Of a DNA stretch of 64,000 nucleotides, positions 48,844-57,919 are shown one piece after another. The DNA is from Litorilinea aerophila (lineage in GTDB: Bacteria > Chloroflexota > Anaerolineae > Caldilineales > Caldilineaceae), in NCBI RefSeq assembly GCF_006569185.2, contig NZ_VIGC02000015.1, forward strand, positions 1 through 64,000, in the 5' to 3' direction. The first letter of the stretch is position 1; every line of letters begins with the position of its first letter. The notes under the pieces are model-generated. The model did no database searches. It was not told where the DNA came from and saw only the letters and a program-made list of their open reading frames with translations. Both the position numbers and the translations under genes were made by a program.

Positions 48844-50211
48844 ATGCGACCCCTGTGGTGCACCCGGCATTGCCTCGTCCTTGTGGCCATGTTGAGCCTG
48901 CTGTTGGCTGGCTGTGGCCGCAGCCAGGAGGCGGAAACGCCCACCCCCCAGCCAACAGCCACCCTCCCCCCGACAGCCACCGTCGCGGCGCCCGTAGAGC
49001 CCACGCCCACGCTGTCCTCTCCATCCCCCACTCCTCCGGCAACGGCCACGCCTCCAGCTCTTCCTGCCGGCCCGGGCTCGGAGACCATCGCCGACGCCGA
49101 GACGATCACGATGACCGACATGATGACCGACACGATGACCGACATGATGACCGACACGATGACCGGTACAGTCACCAACCCGGTCGCCGATGTGGTGGTG
49201 CTCCTGCCCACCCCCACCCCAACCCCCGCGCCGGCCGGCTCGACCCAACCCCAGGCAGAGACAGGGCCCGGGATCCAGTTGCCGGACACCTTCCGGGCCC
49301 GGGGGACCTTCCGCACCCGCTCCACCTTTGCCGACGGCAGCGTCACCGTCCAGCAGGGCGAATTCCAGATGGCCTTCGTGCGCACCGACAGCGCCTACGG
49401 CTCCGACGAATCCTACGTCCTCACCACCCGCCACGAAGATGGCAGCGAAGAGACGGTGGCCGTCTACCAGGTGGGCGATCGGCTGGCGGTCAACTACGGC
49501 GAGGGGGACTGGCTGGTGGTGCAGCGGGATCAGGGATCCGCCTTTGCGGCGGGCATCCAGGCCTTTGTGGACCTCTCCCAGGCCATCGCCCGCAACCTGA
49601 CGGACGCGGAGCGGGTCGGCGTGGAGATGGTCAACGGGGTGCCGGCCATCCACTACCGCATCGACGACCCGGGCCGCTTTGCCACCCTCTTCCCGGCGGA
49701 GACGGCCGCCAACATGGGCCAGATCCTCTCCATGCAGTACGACGGCTGGGTGGCCCAGGAAGGGGGCTTCGTGGTGAAGTACGACTTCGTGGCCGAAGTC
49801 CGGGGCGCACGCACCCTGGGGCCGGACTTCCAACCCACAGAAGCGGATCAATCCCTCTCCTGGTCGTATGAGATGTTCGACATTGGGGCCGATGTGGCGG
49901 TGAGCTGGCCGGCGGATGCGCCAGAACCGGGGGTGATCCAGGTCCCCGGCTTCGCACCGGGGGAATTCCCCCTGCCGCCGGAGACAGAGCTGGTCAACTA
50001 CTACGGCGGGATTCCAGAGCTGGTCAGCCGTTTGAGCGAGGAAGAGGTCACCCAGTTTTATCAGGATACCCTGACGGCCATGGGATGGAGCGTGGAAGGC
50101 TCCTTTGGCTTTTACACCTGTCGCAAGGGGGATGACAGCTTTTCCCTGGTCATCACCCGGGATGAGGCCAGCGATGAAACCCGGGTAACCATCCTGGTGG
50201 AGCGGCCGTAG
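48844..50211 (+). CDS. Lipoprotein with Thr/Pro and Met-Thr-Asp repeat linkers
   Basis: The 455-residue protein starts with a lipoprotein signal peptide, VAMLSLLLAGCG, whose cysteine (about residue 24) fits a lipobox. A Pro/Thr-rich linker follows, then an unusual Met-rich stretch made of MTDMMTDT-type units (about residues 88-107), and another Thr/Pro linker. The main exported domain (from about residue 140) opens with FRARGTFRTRSTFADGSVTV and resembles LppX/LolA-like lipid-carrier folds in its beta pattern, but this is only an impression. The end region YYGGIPELVSRLSEEEVTQFYQDTLTAMGW resembles the small domains that follow such folds in Chloroflexota lipoproteins. AGGAGGAAAG precedes the ATG. 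Confidence 0.75.
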   Translation: MRPLWCTRHCLVLVAMLSLLLAGCGRSQEAETPTPQPTATLPPTATVAAPVEPTPTLSSPSPTPPATATPPALPAGPGSETIADAETITMTDMMTDTMTDMMTDTMTGTVTNPVADVVVLLPTPTPTPAPAGSTQPQAETGPGIQLPDTFRARGTFRTRSTFADGSVTVQQGEFQMAFVRTDSAYGSDESYVLTTRHEDGSEETVAVYQVGDRLAVNYGEGDWLVVQRDQGSAFAAGIQAFVDLSQAIARNLTDAERVGVEMVNGVPAIHYRIDDPGRFATLFPAETAANMGQILSMQYDGWVAQEGGFVVKYDFVAEVRGARTLGPDFQPTEADQSLSWSYEMFDIGADVAVSWPADAPEPGVIQVPGFAPGEFPLPPETELVNYYGGIPELVSRLSEEEVTQFYQDTLTAMGWSVEGSFGFYTCRKGDDSFSLVITRDEASDETRVTILVERP

Positions 50212-50222
50212 GTGCTCTGGGC

Positions 50223-50960
50223 TCAGTGCCCCAGGACCCGGACGCTGTGTTCCCGGCCGTGGTGGCGGAGGCGCCAGTGGCCGAAGCGGTTCAACAGGGC
50301 CAGGGCCCGATCCCGCCGCACCCGCAGGCGATCTTCGTTGCAGGCCCACCGGCCATTGACCTGATTGACCACCAGTTGGGAGTCGCCATAGATTTCCACC
50401 CGGGCCGTGGCCGGATCGGCGCCGCTATCCTCCAGGCGCTTCAAAGTGGCCTCCAGCGCGGAGATGAGGGTATCGTATTCGGCCTCGTTGTTGGTCACCC
50501 GGTCGCCAAAGCGGAGCTGGACCACCTGTTGGGGCTGTCCAGGCCAGCGCAGGGCATAGCTGCCATAGCCCAGCCCCGGGTTGCCCTTGCTGCCCCCGTC
50601 GAAGATGATGACAATGGGCTGTTCCGGCGCCTGGCCGGGCAGGGGAGGCATGGCGTGGGGCTCGACGGCCCCGTCCACCTCCGTGGGGGCGCCCCGCACC
50701 ACCTTGCCGCTAACCGGCGACTGATACTCGGTGTCGGAGGTAGCGGGCAGAGGGGTCGGGGTAGTCCGCCGGCTGGGTCGTGCACCCGGACGCCTGGCCA
50801 GGGCCGGCGCCACGGCCAGACGGTTGCGGTCGGTGAGCAGTTCCTCTGGCTCCCACAGGCCGCTCAGGCGCAGGCGCCGCTGCAGGCGCCGCCGCTGGTC
50901 AGGCGTCAACCCGGCGATGGCCTCCACCAGGGCCTCCAACGTCTGGTCCGTCTCTGCCAT
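50223..50960 (-). CDS. RNase H-like protein of the RVT_3 type with N-terminal extension
   Basis: The 245-residue protein has a helical N-terminal region of about 110 residues (LEALVEAIAGLTPDQRRRLQRRL) and an RNase H-fold domain: IIFDGGSKGNPGLGYGSYAL, RVTNNEAEYDTLISAL, and VEIYGDSQLVVNQV give three of the four catalytic acids. The usual last segment with a fourth Asp (ADxLA) is not present; the protein ends at REHSVRVLGH. It may therefore be reduced in catalysis, or use another residue. GGAGG precedes ATG 50960. A complete RNase HI gene lies 13 kb away. Confidence 0.78.
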   Translation of the reverse strand: MAETDQTLEALVEAIAGLTPDQRRRLQRRLRLSGLWEPEELLTDRNRLAVAPALARRPGARPSRRTTPTPLPATSDTEYQSPVSGKVVRGAPTEVDGAVEPHAMPPLPGQAPEQPIVIIFDGGSKGNPGLGYGSYALRWPGQPQQVVQLRFGDRVTNNEAEYDTLISALEATLKRLEDSGADPATARVEIYGDSQLVVNQVNGRWACNEDRLRVRRDRALALLNRFGHWRLRHHGREHSVRVLGH

Positions 50961-51033
50961 GGTCACCCTCCGGCTCCCTGGCCTCTGCCCGCCGCCCGGC
51001 CCATCTCCCATGCCTCCGGTGGTCGGCTCTGGC

Positions 51034-51912
51034 CTAGTTCAGGCCCGGCCGCATGGCCTGGCGGGAAGCCCGCTGGCGCTGGCGGGCCTTCTCCCAGAGG
51101 AACAGCAGGTTCGAGGCGTGGAATTGCTGGACGATACCGCCCAGGGGGATGCGGCTGCGGCCGAACTGCTCGATATCGTGTTGCAGCAGGTCATGTTTGG
51201 TGGCGCCAGAGGCCATCAACTCGTCCACCACCCGCTGGATATCGTTGAGGTATTTGATGCTGGCGTTGATGCTGCTGGTCACTTCGCCCCGCAGCAGGAT
51301 GTCGCCGTGGCCCTGGACAATGCTCTCCAGATTGTAATCGTGGAGATTGGCCAGGGACCGTTTGTACTGTTCGATGTCGCTGAAGGGGCTGGCAATCAGC
51401 GGGACCGGCATCATCAGATCGCTGGCAAAGAGCACCTTGTCCTCTCGCACGTGCACGGCGCAGACCTCCGGGCTGGGTCCGGGCGTGTTGAAGATGTGCA
51501 CTGTCTTGCCGCCCAGGCGGATGAGCATCCCCTCGTTGAAGACCACCTTGGGCAGGCGCAGCTCCACCTCCCGCAGCTCCGGCGTGTGCTCTTTGGCCTC
51601 TTCCAATGCCTGGTAGGCGTACTGGATCAACATCTCCCGACAGCGTTCGTGGGCAATGAGCTCGGCCTCGGGAAAGAGGTAAGAGCCATAGACGTGGTCG
51701 GCATGGCTCACCGTGTTGATCACGTACTTGATCCCGGCCGGGCAGATGCGCTCGGCGAACTCGATGATCTGGCGGGTTTCCGACGGAAAGGGAAGGGTAT
51801 CGATCAGGATGCCGCCTTCCGGTGTCACCACCAGGCCGGCGTTGACTTCCAGGTAGAGCTCGCTGGTGAAGACCCAGGTGTCATCGGCGACGCGCGTTCG
51901 AATGATGGACAC
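51034..51912 (-). CDS. MBL-fold hydrolase with altered metal motif
   Basis: The 292-residue protein has the MBL core ([48 protein letters not shown], and [14 protein letters not shown]). The first metal motif reads TVSHADH instead of THxHxDH, so the first His is replaced by Val, while the later ligands (a His replaced by Pro-Ser context in TPGPS, Asp in ASDLM and His in GHGD) are partly changed. It may bind only one metal. Start GTG 51912 has GAGGAG six bases upstream. The gene is read away from the ncRNA at 52181-52364 and towards the RNase H-like gene. Confidence 0.75.
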   Translation of the reverse strand: MSIIRTRVADDTWVFTSELYLEVNAGLVVTPEGGILIDTLPFPSETRQIIEFAERICPAGIKYVINTVSHADHVYGSYLFPEAELIAHERCREMLIQYAYQALEEAKEHTPELREVELRLPKVVFNEGMLIRLGGKTVHIFNTPGPSPEVCAVHVREDKVLFASDLMMPVPLIASPFSDIEQYKRSLANLHDYNLESIVQGHGDILLRGEVTSSINASIKYLNDIQRVVDELMASGATKHDLLQHDIEQFGRSRIPLGGIVQQFHASNLLFLWEKARQRQRASRQAMRPGLN

Positions 51913-52145
51913 GGCTTTCTCCTCTTTGCCCCCAATCTTCTGGCATCGATTTGGCAGCTGCACAACAGGCCCTCATGGGCATCTGCAAGCAGGAAACAGT
52001 CCAAGCACAAAAGTGTAGCACAAGGGGCTGGCCCTCGTCAAAAGAGTAGACATAATTCCACAAAGCGCTTCTGGGGGCAGGGGCGCCCCAGCTATTGGCT
52101 CCAGGGCAACGTTGCCCCTCAACGTTTTCCAGCCACGTCTTCCCA

Positions 52146-52175
52146 ATAAGAAACCGCCCGATCAGAGATCGGGCG
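52146..52175 (-). terminator. Intrinsic terminator after the structured ncRNA
   Basis: CCGCCCGATC and GATCGGGCGG form a perfect 10-bp stem around a 3-nt loop; on the minus strand it is followed by TTTCTTATT. It ends the transcript that starts near 52365. Confidence 0.85.
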
Positions 52176-52180
52176 GCATA

Positions 52181-52364
<184 letters not shown>

Positions 52365-52370
52365 ATTGAT

Positions 52371-52399
52371 ACTATAGCACAACTGGCGCTATAGATCAA
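52371..52399 (-). promoter_or_regulatory. Sigma-70-like promoter of the ncRNA
   Basis: On the minus strand TTGATC (52399-52394) and TATAGT (52376-52371) are exactly 17 bases apart, and the first base of the closing helix lies 7 bases downstream of the -10 box. Confidence 0.75.
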
Positions 52400-52443
52400 A
52401 GTCCGCCCAATTTCCGCCCAAAGGCCTCTCCGCGATGGCCCGC

Positions 52444-53388
52444 TCACCGGCCGCGTTGGCGCTGCTCCAGGCGCTCCACGACCGCGGCCACCCCGGGGTG
52501 GGTGGGGATCAGGGCCAGGGCCTCCAGCAGCAGGTCGACGCGTGCGGGTTCCTGCACCCAGGGGGCCAGCACCAGCAGCCGGGACAACAGTTCTTCCCGG
52601 CCGCTGGCCACCAGGCAGACGGCCAGGTAGCGGCAGGCGTCCAGGTGTGCGCCCTGCTGGAGGTAGTCCATCAGAAAGTCCACGTGATGGGGCCCGGTCC
52701 TGTGTTGCAACAGAAGGTCGAAGAGGCCCACCAGCACCACCTCCTCTGTGGCCCCGGCATAGCGCTCCACCAGGCCGGGTAGCAATTCCTCGGGCAACTC
52801 CACCAGGTGGCGTAGACATTCGGAGGTTACCTCCGGCAGGCAGTGGCTGGCCGGCTGGGTTACGTAGTAGTAGAGGGGCTGATAGGCCTCGTGGGCAGCC
52901 AGGAGGCGAACCGCTGTCAGTGCGGGTTCACCGGACATGGGATCGGTGTATTCGTCGGCCAGCAGCCGGACCGCGTGATAGGGCACCGTGGGGTCGTCCA
53001 GCTCCTGGAGGGCCAGGAGGGCCGCGCTACGCAACATGGCCGCTTCTTCCTTGAAGGCAGGCGGCGGAAACTCGTAGGTGGTCACAGCCTGCTGCAACAG
53101 GGAACGGTCGGCGGGGGTGGCCATGGGCCGCAGGGCCCGCACAATGGCGGCGCGAAGGTAAGTTCCCGGATCGGCAGCGCCCTGGCGAGCATTCAGGCGT
53201 TGGTACAGACGGTGGAGCGCCTCCCGGGCAGGCGGATGGGGATGCCGCTCCAAGACGGCCAGCGCGGCCTGGTGCACGGAGCGGCCGTACCGGGGCGTCA
53301 GCAGGGTCGCGGCGAAGGCCGCCTGGGCCGCCGGCTCATGGGCCAGCGCCTGGAGCTGTTGCATGGTCTCATCCTTGGGTCGTGCCAT
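52444..53388 (-). CDS. HEAT-repeat-like helical protein
   Basis: The 314-residue protein consists of repeated pairs of helices with the spacing of HEAT/ARM-type repeats, for example YLRAAIVRALRPMA, MLRSAALLALQELDDPTVPYHAVRLLADE, and VVLVGLFDLLLQH, about seven units. There is no signal peptide, so it is cytoplasmic, and a scaffold or regulatory role is likely. AGGAGA precedes ATG 53388. It is the last gene of the Opp/lyase operon, 25 bp after the enolase-superfamily gene, but its role in that pathway is not evident. Confidence 0.65.
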   Translation of the reverse strand: MARPKDETMQQLQALAHEPAAQAAFAATLLTPRYGRSVHQAALAVLERHPHPPAREALHRLYQRLNARQGAADPGTYLRAAIVRALRPMATPADRSLLQQAVTTYEFPPPAFKEEAAMLRSAALLALQELDDPTVPYHAVRLLADEYTDPMSGEPALTAVRLLAAHEAYQPLYYYVTQPASHCLPEVTSECLRHLVELPEELLPGLVERYAGATEEVVLVGLFDLLLQHRTGPHHVDFLMDYLQQGAHLDACRYLAVCLVASGREELLSRLLVLAPWVQEPARVDLLLEALALIPTHPGVAAVVERLEQRQRGR

Positions 53389-53413
53389 GGCGGCTTCTCC
53401 TGGCCCGTCTCCC

Positions 53414-54763
53414 TCAGTAGAGGCCCAGGGGGGGCTGCGCCGGCAATACCAGGCAGCCACCCTGCAAAGTGAAATGGTGGGGAAAGCGCTGCCGTTCCTC
53501 GGGGCAGGCGGCGGGCATGTACTGCCGCTGGTTGCATTCCAGGTAGTCCACCGAGAGGTCCAGGCGGGTGCACAGGTTGACGCTGTGCACCAGGGCCAGG
53601 CCAGGATTGGTCAGATCCTGGCAGGTGACGTACAGGCCATGGCGCTTCGCCCAGCAGTAGGCCAGCAGACAGTGGGTCTGGCCCTTACAGGTCTTCAGGG
53701 CCAGACCACTCCAGCCCAGCTCCTCCAGCAGGCGCAGCGCCTCCAGGCAATCCAGGCTTTCGTCCACAATCACCGGCTTCCGAGCGGCCACCCGGTGGAG
53801 GGTAAAGGTATAGGCGGCCAGGTCCCGGGGGGTGGGCTGCTCGATGTAATCCAGCGCGCCATAGGCGTCCGGCGCGTGCAAGGCCAGGCAGTGCAACATC
53901 TCCAGCAGGAAGATGTCGTCCGGGCAACCTTCATTGGGGTCGATGGAAAGGCGCACGAGGGCCGGCGGCAGGCCGGCCTGGACGGCCACCCGATAGACCG
54001 AGGCGATGCGCCGCACGTCCTCCTCGGGGTCGGTGCCCCGGGTCTTGATCTTGAAATTGGCCACCCCATCCCGACGGATCCAGCCCACCAGGTGGGCCGG
54101 CAACCCGGGCGCACAGGTACTCGACTCGCTTTCCTGGGGCCACAGCGGGTCGCCCAGGCCCACCACATGCTGGACACCCAGCCGCCGCCGACGGCCGGCC
54201 AGGAAGTCGGCGGGGAAGTGGCCCTGGAACCCGGGCCCCAGGTAGCTCCCCAGATCCCGGTTCAACCAGGTCGAGCTGTAAAAATCATAAACTTCGCCCC
54301 CCAGGCCACGTCCCCAGGCGTCGTGGATGGCGGCATCCAGGGGCGCCAGGCAGTTCATGGCGGCCAGCCGGGGCATGGATCCCGCCGGAAGCTCCGGCAA
54401 CGCTTCCTCCACCCGCCGGGTCAGGATGGGCAAGGTCTGGGCCAGAGCCAGCCCCTTCTCCAGTGGGTCGGCATACTCGCCGTCGTGGGAGAGTGTCTCG
54501 GCCAACTGCTGGCAGAGGAGGCGCATGGCCCGGTCCTTCTGCTCATGGCTCAGGAGCGGGTGCGGGAAGGCCCACAGGTCGGACAGCAGGATGGCGCCGG
54601 TCCCCTGAACGGGGCGTCCATCCCGGGTGATGCCCTGCACCGTGGCCTGGGCATAGGTGATTTCCTCGATCACCCCCTTGCTCAGGTGCAGGGGGACGGC
54701 CAGCCGCTCATGGCGGAAAGTCATTGCCGCGTGGGTCACACGCACGTCCGACGGTTTGCCCAT
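53414..54763 (-). CDS. Enolase-superfamily enzyme (mandelate racemase/muconate lactonizing type)
   Basis: The 449-residue protein has the two-domain enolase-superfamily arrangement. In the barrel, NFKIKTRG supplies a KxK base, SIDPNEG and YIEQPT supply the first two metal ligands, and VDESLD the third; LKTCKGQT carries the second catalytic lysine. That set is typical of the muconate-lactonizing subgroup (epimerases, dehydratases such as OSBS) rather than mandelate racemase (His-Asp). An insertion around residues 190-215 enlarges the first part. With a lyase gene next to it, a sugar-acid dehydratase or epimerase is plausible. AGGAGGAGCCAG precedes ATG 54763. Confidence 0.82.
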   Translation of the reverse strand: MGKPSDVRVTHAAMTFRHERLAVPLHLSKGVIEEITYAQATVQGITRDGRPVQGTGAILLSDLWAFPHPLLSHEQKDRAMRLLCQQLAETLSHDGEYADPLEKGLALAQTLPILTRRVEEALPELPAGSMPRLAAMNCLAPLDAAIHDAWGRGLGGEVYDFYSSTWLNRDLGSYLGPGFQGHFPADFLAGRRRRLGVQHVVGLGDPLWPQESESSTCAPGLPAHLVGWIRRDGVANFKIKTRGTDPEEDVRRIASVYRVAVQAGLPPALVRLSIDPNEGCPDDIFLLEMLHCLALHAPDAYGALDYIEQPTPRDLAAYTFTLHRVAARKPVIVDESLDCLEALRLLEELGWSGLALKTCKGQTHCLLAYCWAKRHGLYVTCQDLTNPGLALVHSVNLCTRLDLSVDYLECNQRQYMPAACPEERQRFPHHFTLQGGCLVLPAQPPLGLY

Positions 54764-54794
54764 CTGGCTCCTCCTCGCCAGGTCCGGGGTGCCG

Positions 54795-56876
54795 CTACCC
54801 ACGGTGGCACCAGGCGCGGTGGGCCTGGAGATCCCGGCCCAGCCGCCAGCGCCGTCCGAAGGCCGTCACCGCCACCTCCACCTGATCCTGGCCCACGGCC
54901 AGGTCCCCAGGCAGGGAAAGGTCGGCCGAGGGCACGGCGTTGCCCCGATAGGGCACCAGGAGGGTCAGGAAGGCCACGGAGCCGCTCCCACCGGATGCTC
55001 GCTGCGCGGCCAGCCGGATGGCGTTGCGGGGCTCCCGGGCGCCGTAGGTCCAGGCGTGCCAGCCTGGCTCCACCGCCAGGGAGAGGGGGACGGTGGCAGC
55101 CGTCTGCAGGAGCAGGTTGGCGTCGTCGAAGAGGGTGCGCACCCGCCCGGTGATGGCATCCACCGCCAGCTCGCCCGGCGCGAACTGGAAGTGGAGGGCC
55201 AGCTGCCCCGGCGCGTCGCCGATGGCCTCATCTAGCAGCACGAAGAAAGATTGGCCGGGGTTCGTCTTGTCCACGAACCAGAGGGTCCGGCGATGGGTCA
55301 GCCCGGGGTAGGAGAGGTTTTGCACGGCGACTACGTCCAGGTCGGCGCCACTCTGCCAGAGGAGCTGCGCCGCATCCACGGCGCTGTCCTGGCCGTCCAG
55401 GGTGAGGACGGGATGCACCCGGGTCTGCCGGTGCCAGGCCCGGGCCTCCAGGTCGTGGCCATAGGTGTAGAAGCCGGTGTCGGGCATCAGCCAGCGGCCA
55501 TAGGCAAAGAGTTCGAAGGTGCCGTTGTCCGGCGTGTCGTGGGAGCTGATGGCAGGCGGCGAGCAGTGGAGGGCCAGGTAGACCTGCTCCGGGCCCCAGT
55601 CGTTGCGCAGGGCATACATGCCTGCCTCCCGGAAGGCGAAACTCTGGGGCGGCAGCAACTGGGTGCGCTCCAGCCGGGCCAGCGCGGCGTACTTGGGGTC
55701 GCCCAGCACCTCGCTGGCCTGCAGAAGCGCGCTGTACAGGGGCCAACTGCTCCGGTCGGACCAGTCTACCCGGGGGCGGGCGGTGTCGCCGAACATGGGA
55801 AAGCCCAGCTCCGGGGTGGCCATGCCGAAGAGGTAGTCGTAATTCTTGCGGATCATCTCCCGGTAGTCCGGGGGCACGGGGATACCCATGGCATCCAGGC
55901 GCCCGGCGATCTCGACCGCATCCTGCAGCACGGCCAGGTGATAGCCACCGCACCACTCCCGCTGGACGCCATCGCCGGTGCACTGGGCCAGGTAGACCTC
56001 GCGGGTCCGCTCCAGGCCCAGCTCCAGCCACTGGCGCGCCTCCTTGAACTCCGGGAAGGTGTAGGCCACGTTGACAAAGCCCCGCTGCTCGAAGACCGCC
56101 TTGTTGTGGACCTTGCCCATGGGGATCTGGGCCGTCTTCACCTGATGGTCGTAGAGGGAGGCGAGGAAGATGGCCAGGAATTCGGGGGTGAAGGCCTGGG
56201 CGTGGACCAGGGTGCGGAAGGCGTTGCAGAGTTGGGTGGCCCGAATCCCGGTCTGGAGGTCCAGCCAGGCGAAGCCTTCCCAGTAGGTGTAGACGGGGTG
56301 GGTGCGGCGGTGCTCCTCCAGGGGATGCTTGGCGATCCAGTCGGTGGTGAGCTCCACGAAGGTGCGGGCGTAGCGTTCGTCGCCCGTGGCGGCATAGGCC
56401 GTGGCCAGGGGCTGAGCCCAGTAGAAGCGATAGACCGCAGCCACCCACTCGATGTCGCCGGCAGGATCCCAGGCCCAATCGATCTCGGGGCCGTAGTCCG
56501 CCGGCGGGTAGGGGCCCCACTGGAAGACGTGATTCACCAGGTTGTCGGCGGTGGCGATGACCTTGTCCACATCCTGCTGGGGAGCGGGGCGCGCCCATCG
56601 GGAGTTCTGGCCGGGCGTGGCAAAGGGCGCATCGGGCGCCGTTTCTTGCCGGGGATAGCGCCGCCGGTAGTAATCCAGCAGCGCCGTCAGGGCGGCGTCC
56701 TGGCCCTGGGCCATCGCGGCCCGGACGGCCTCCAAGCCGGGGCGATCCAGGTCCAGTTTGTCCAGCACCGCCTGGGGCGGCAGGGAGTGGAGCTCGATCT
56801 CCCAGCCCTGGGCGGGTCGAAAGGAGAAAGCCGGGCGGGCACGCTGGCCGCGCGCCGGCTGGGAAGTCTCTGTCAT
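54795..56876 (-). CDS. Heparinase II/III family polysaccharide lyase-like protein
   Basis: The 693-residue protein has an alpha/alpha toroid N-terminal half with PADYGPEIDWAWDPAGDIEWV and WEGFAWLDLQTGIRA as marks of the heparinase II/III N domain, and a beta-sandwich C-terminal half with YALRNDWGPEQVYLALHCSPPAISSHDTPDNGTFELFAYGRWLM, the recurring heparinase II/III motif (D-x-G-x-F-x-x-x-x-Y/F-G). Family members cleave uronic-acid glycans such as heparin, chondroitin or alginate by beta-elimination. No signal peptide is seen, so it probably acts in the cytoplasm on imported oligosaccharides. AGGAGGAATTCCC precedes the ATG. It lies 14 bp after oppF. Confidence 0.88.
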   Translation of the reverse strand: MTETSQPARGQRARPAFSFRPAQGWEIELHSLPPQAVLDKLDLDRPGLEAVRAAMAQGQDAALTALLDYYRRRYPRQETAPDAPFATPGQNSRWARPAPQQDVDKVIATADNLVNHVFQWGPYPPADYGPEIDWAWDPAGDIEWVAAVYRFYWAQPLATAYAATGDERYARTFVELTTDWIAKHPLEEHRRTHPVYTYWEGFAWLDLQTGIRATQLCNAFRTLVHAQAFTPEFLAIFLASLYDHQVKTAQIPMGKVHNKAVFEQRGFVNVAYTFPEFKEARQWLELGLERTREVYLAQCTGDGVQREWCGGYHLAVLQDAVEIAGRLDAMGIPVPPDYREMIRKNYDYLFGMATPELGFPMFGDTARPRVDWSDRSSWPLYSALLQASEVLGDPKYAALARLERTQLLPPQSFAFREAGMYALRNDWGPEQVYLALHCSPPAISSHDTPDNGTFELFAYGRWLMPDTGFYTYGHDLEARAWHRQTRVHPVLTLDGQDSAVDAAQLLWQSGADLDVVAVQNLSYPGLTHRRTLWFVDKTNPGQSFFVLLDEAIGDAPGQLALHFQFAPGELAVDAITGRVRTLFDDANLLLQTAATVPLSLAVEPGWHAWTYGAREPRNAIRLAAQRASGGSGSVAFLTLLVPYRGNAVPSADLSLPGDLAVGQDQVEVAVTAFGRRWRLGRDLQAHRAWCHRG

Positions 56877-56890
56877 CTGGGAATTCCTCC

Positions 56891-57919
56891 TCACAGCGCG
56901 CCCTGGAGCTCCAGCTCCTCGGCGAAGTGACATGCGGCCCAGTGGCCAGGCTCCACCTCCCGCAGGGCTGGCTCTTCTTCCCGGCAGCGGGCCTCGGCGT
57001 AGCGACAGCGGGGGTGGAAGTAGCAGCCGCTGGGCGGGTGGGCCGGGTCAGGCACATCTCCCTCCAGCACGATGCGTTCCCGGCGCAGGGTGGGGTCTGG
57101 CTGGCGCACGGAAGCCAGCAGCGCCTCGGTGTAGGGATGCTTGGGCGAGAAGAAGAGGGCCTCGTTGTCGGCCATCTCCACCAGCTTGCCCACGTACATC
57201 ACCACCACCCTGTCGCTCAGGTGTTGGACCACGCTGAGATCGTGGGCGATGAAGATGTAGGAAAGGTGGAACTCCTCCTGGAGATCCTGGAGCAGGTTGA
57301 GGGTCTGGGCCTGGATGGAGACATCCAGCGCGGAGACGGGCTCGTCGGCCACGATGAGCTGAGGGTTCAGGGCCAGGGCCCGGGCGATGCCGATGCGCTG
57401 GCGCTGGCCGCCGCTGAAGGCGTGGGGATAGCGTCGCATGTACTCGGGCCGCAGGCCGACCCGGCGCAGGAGCTCGGCCACCCGCTCTTCCACCTCCTTG
57501 CCCCGGGCCACCCGGTTCACCACCAGGGGCTCCCCCACGATCTCCAGCAGGGTCATGCGGGGGTTGAGGGAGGAGAAGGGATCCTGAAAGATCATCTGCA
57601 TGTTGAGGCGGACGTGGCGCAGCTCCTCCTTGGTGGCCTTGGCCACGTCGATGGGGCCCAGCTCCTTGTCGTGGAAGATGATCTCGCCGGCAGTGGGCTG
57701 GATGGCCCGGAGGATGCAGCGGCTGGCGGTGGTCTTGCCGCAGCCGCTCTCCCCCACCAGGCCCACCGTCTTTCCCTCGGGGACGGTGAAACTGACGTCG
57801 TCCACCGCCTTGACCTGGCCCACCACCCGGCGCAGGAAGCCCTTGGTGATGGGGAAATATTTTTTCAGGTGCCGTACTTCCAGAATGGGTTTCTCATTCA
57901 ACGCTTGTGGCTCGCTCAT
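56891..57919 (-). CDS. oppF: Oligopeptide/oligosaccharide ABC transporter ATPase, OppF type
   Basis: The 342-residue ATPase has Walker [10 protein letters not shown], the Q loop, signature [15 protein letters not shown], Walker [13 protein letters not shown] and switch histidine [10 protein letters not shown]. The extra C-terminal domain of Opp/Dpp ATPases is present, with the cysteine-rich [15 protein letters not shown] pattern that binds an iron-sulfur cluster in relatives. The start codon lies inside the 3' end of oppD (26-bp overlap), which suggests coupled translation. It is part of the operon with heparinase-like and enolase-superfamily genes, so the cargo is probably a glycan fragment and not a peptide. 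Confidence 0.93.
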   Translation of the reverse strand: MSEPQALNEKPILEVRHLKKYFPITKGFLRRVVGQVKAVDDVSFTVPEGKTVGLVGESGCGKTTASRCILRAIQPTAGEIIFHDKELGPIDVAKATKEELRHVRLNMQMIFQDPFSSLNPRMTLLEIVGEPLVVNRVARGKEVEERVAELLRRVGLRPEYMRRYPHAFSGGQRQRIGIARALALNPQLIVADEPVSALDVSIQAQTLNLLQDLQEEFHLSYIFIAHDLSVVQHLSDRVVVMYVGKLVEMADNEALFFSPKHPYTEALLASVRQPDPTLRRERIVLEGDVPDPAHPPSGCYFHPRCRYAEARCREEEPALREVEPGHWAACHFAEELELQGAL

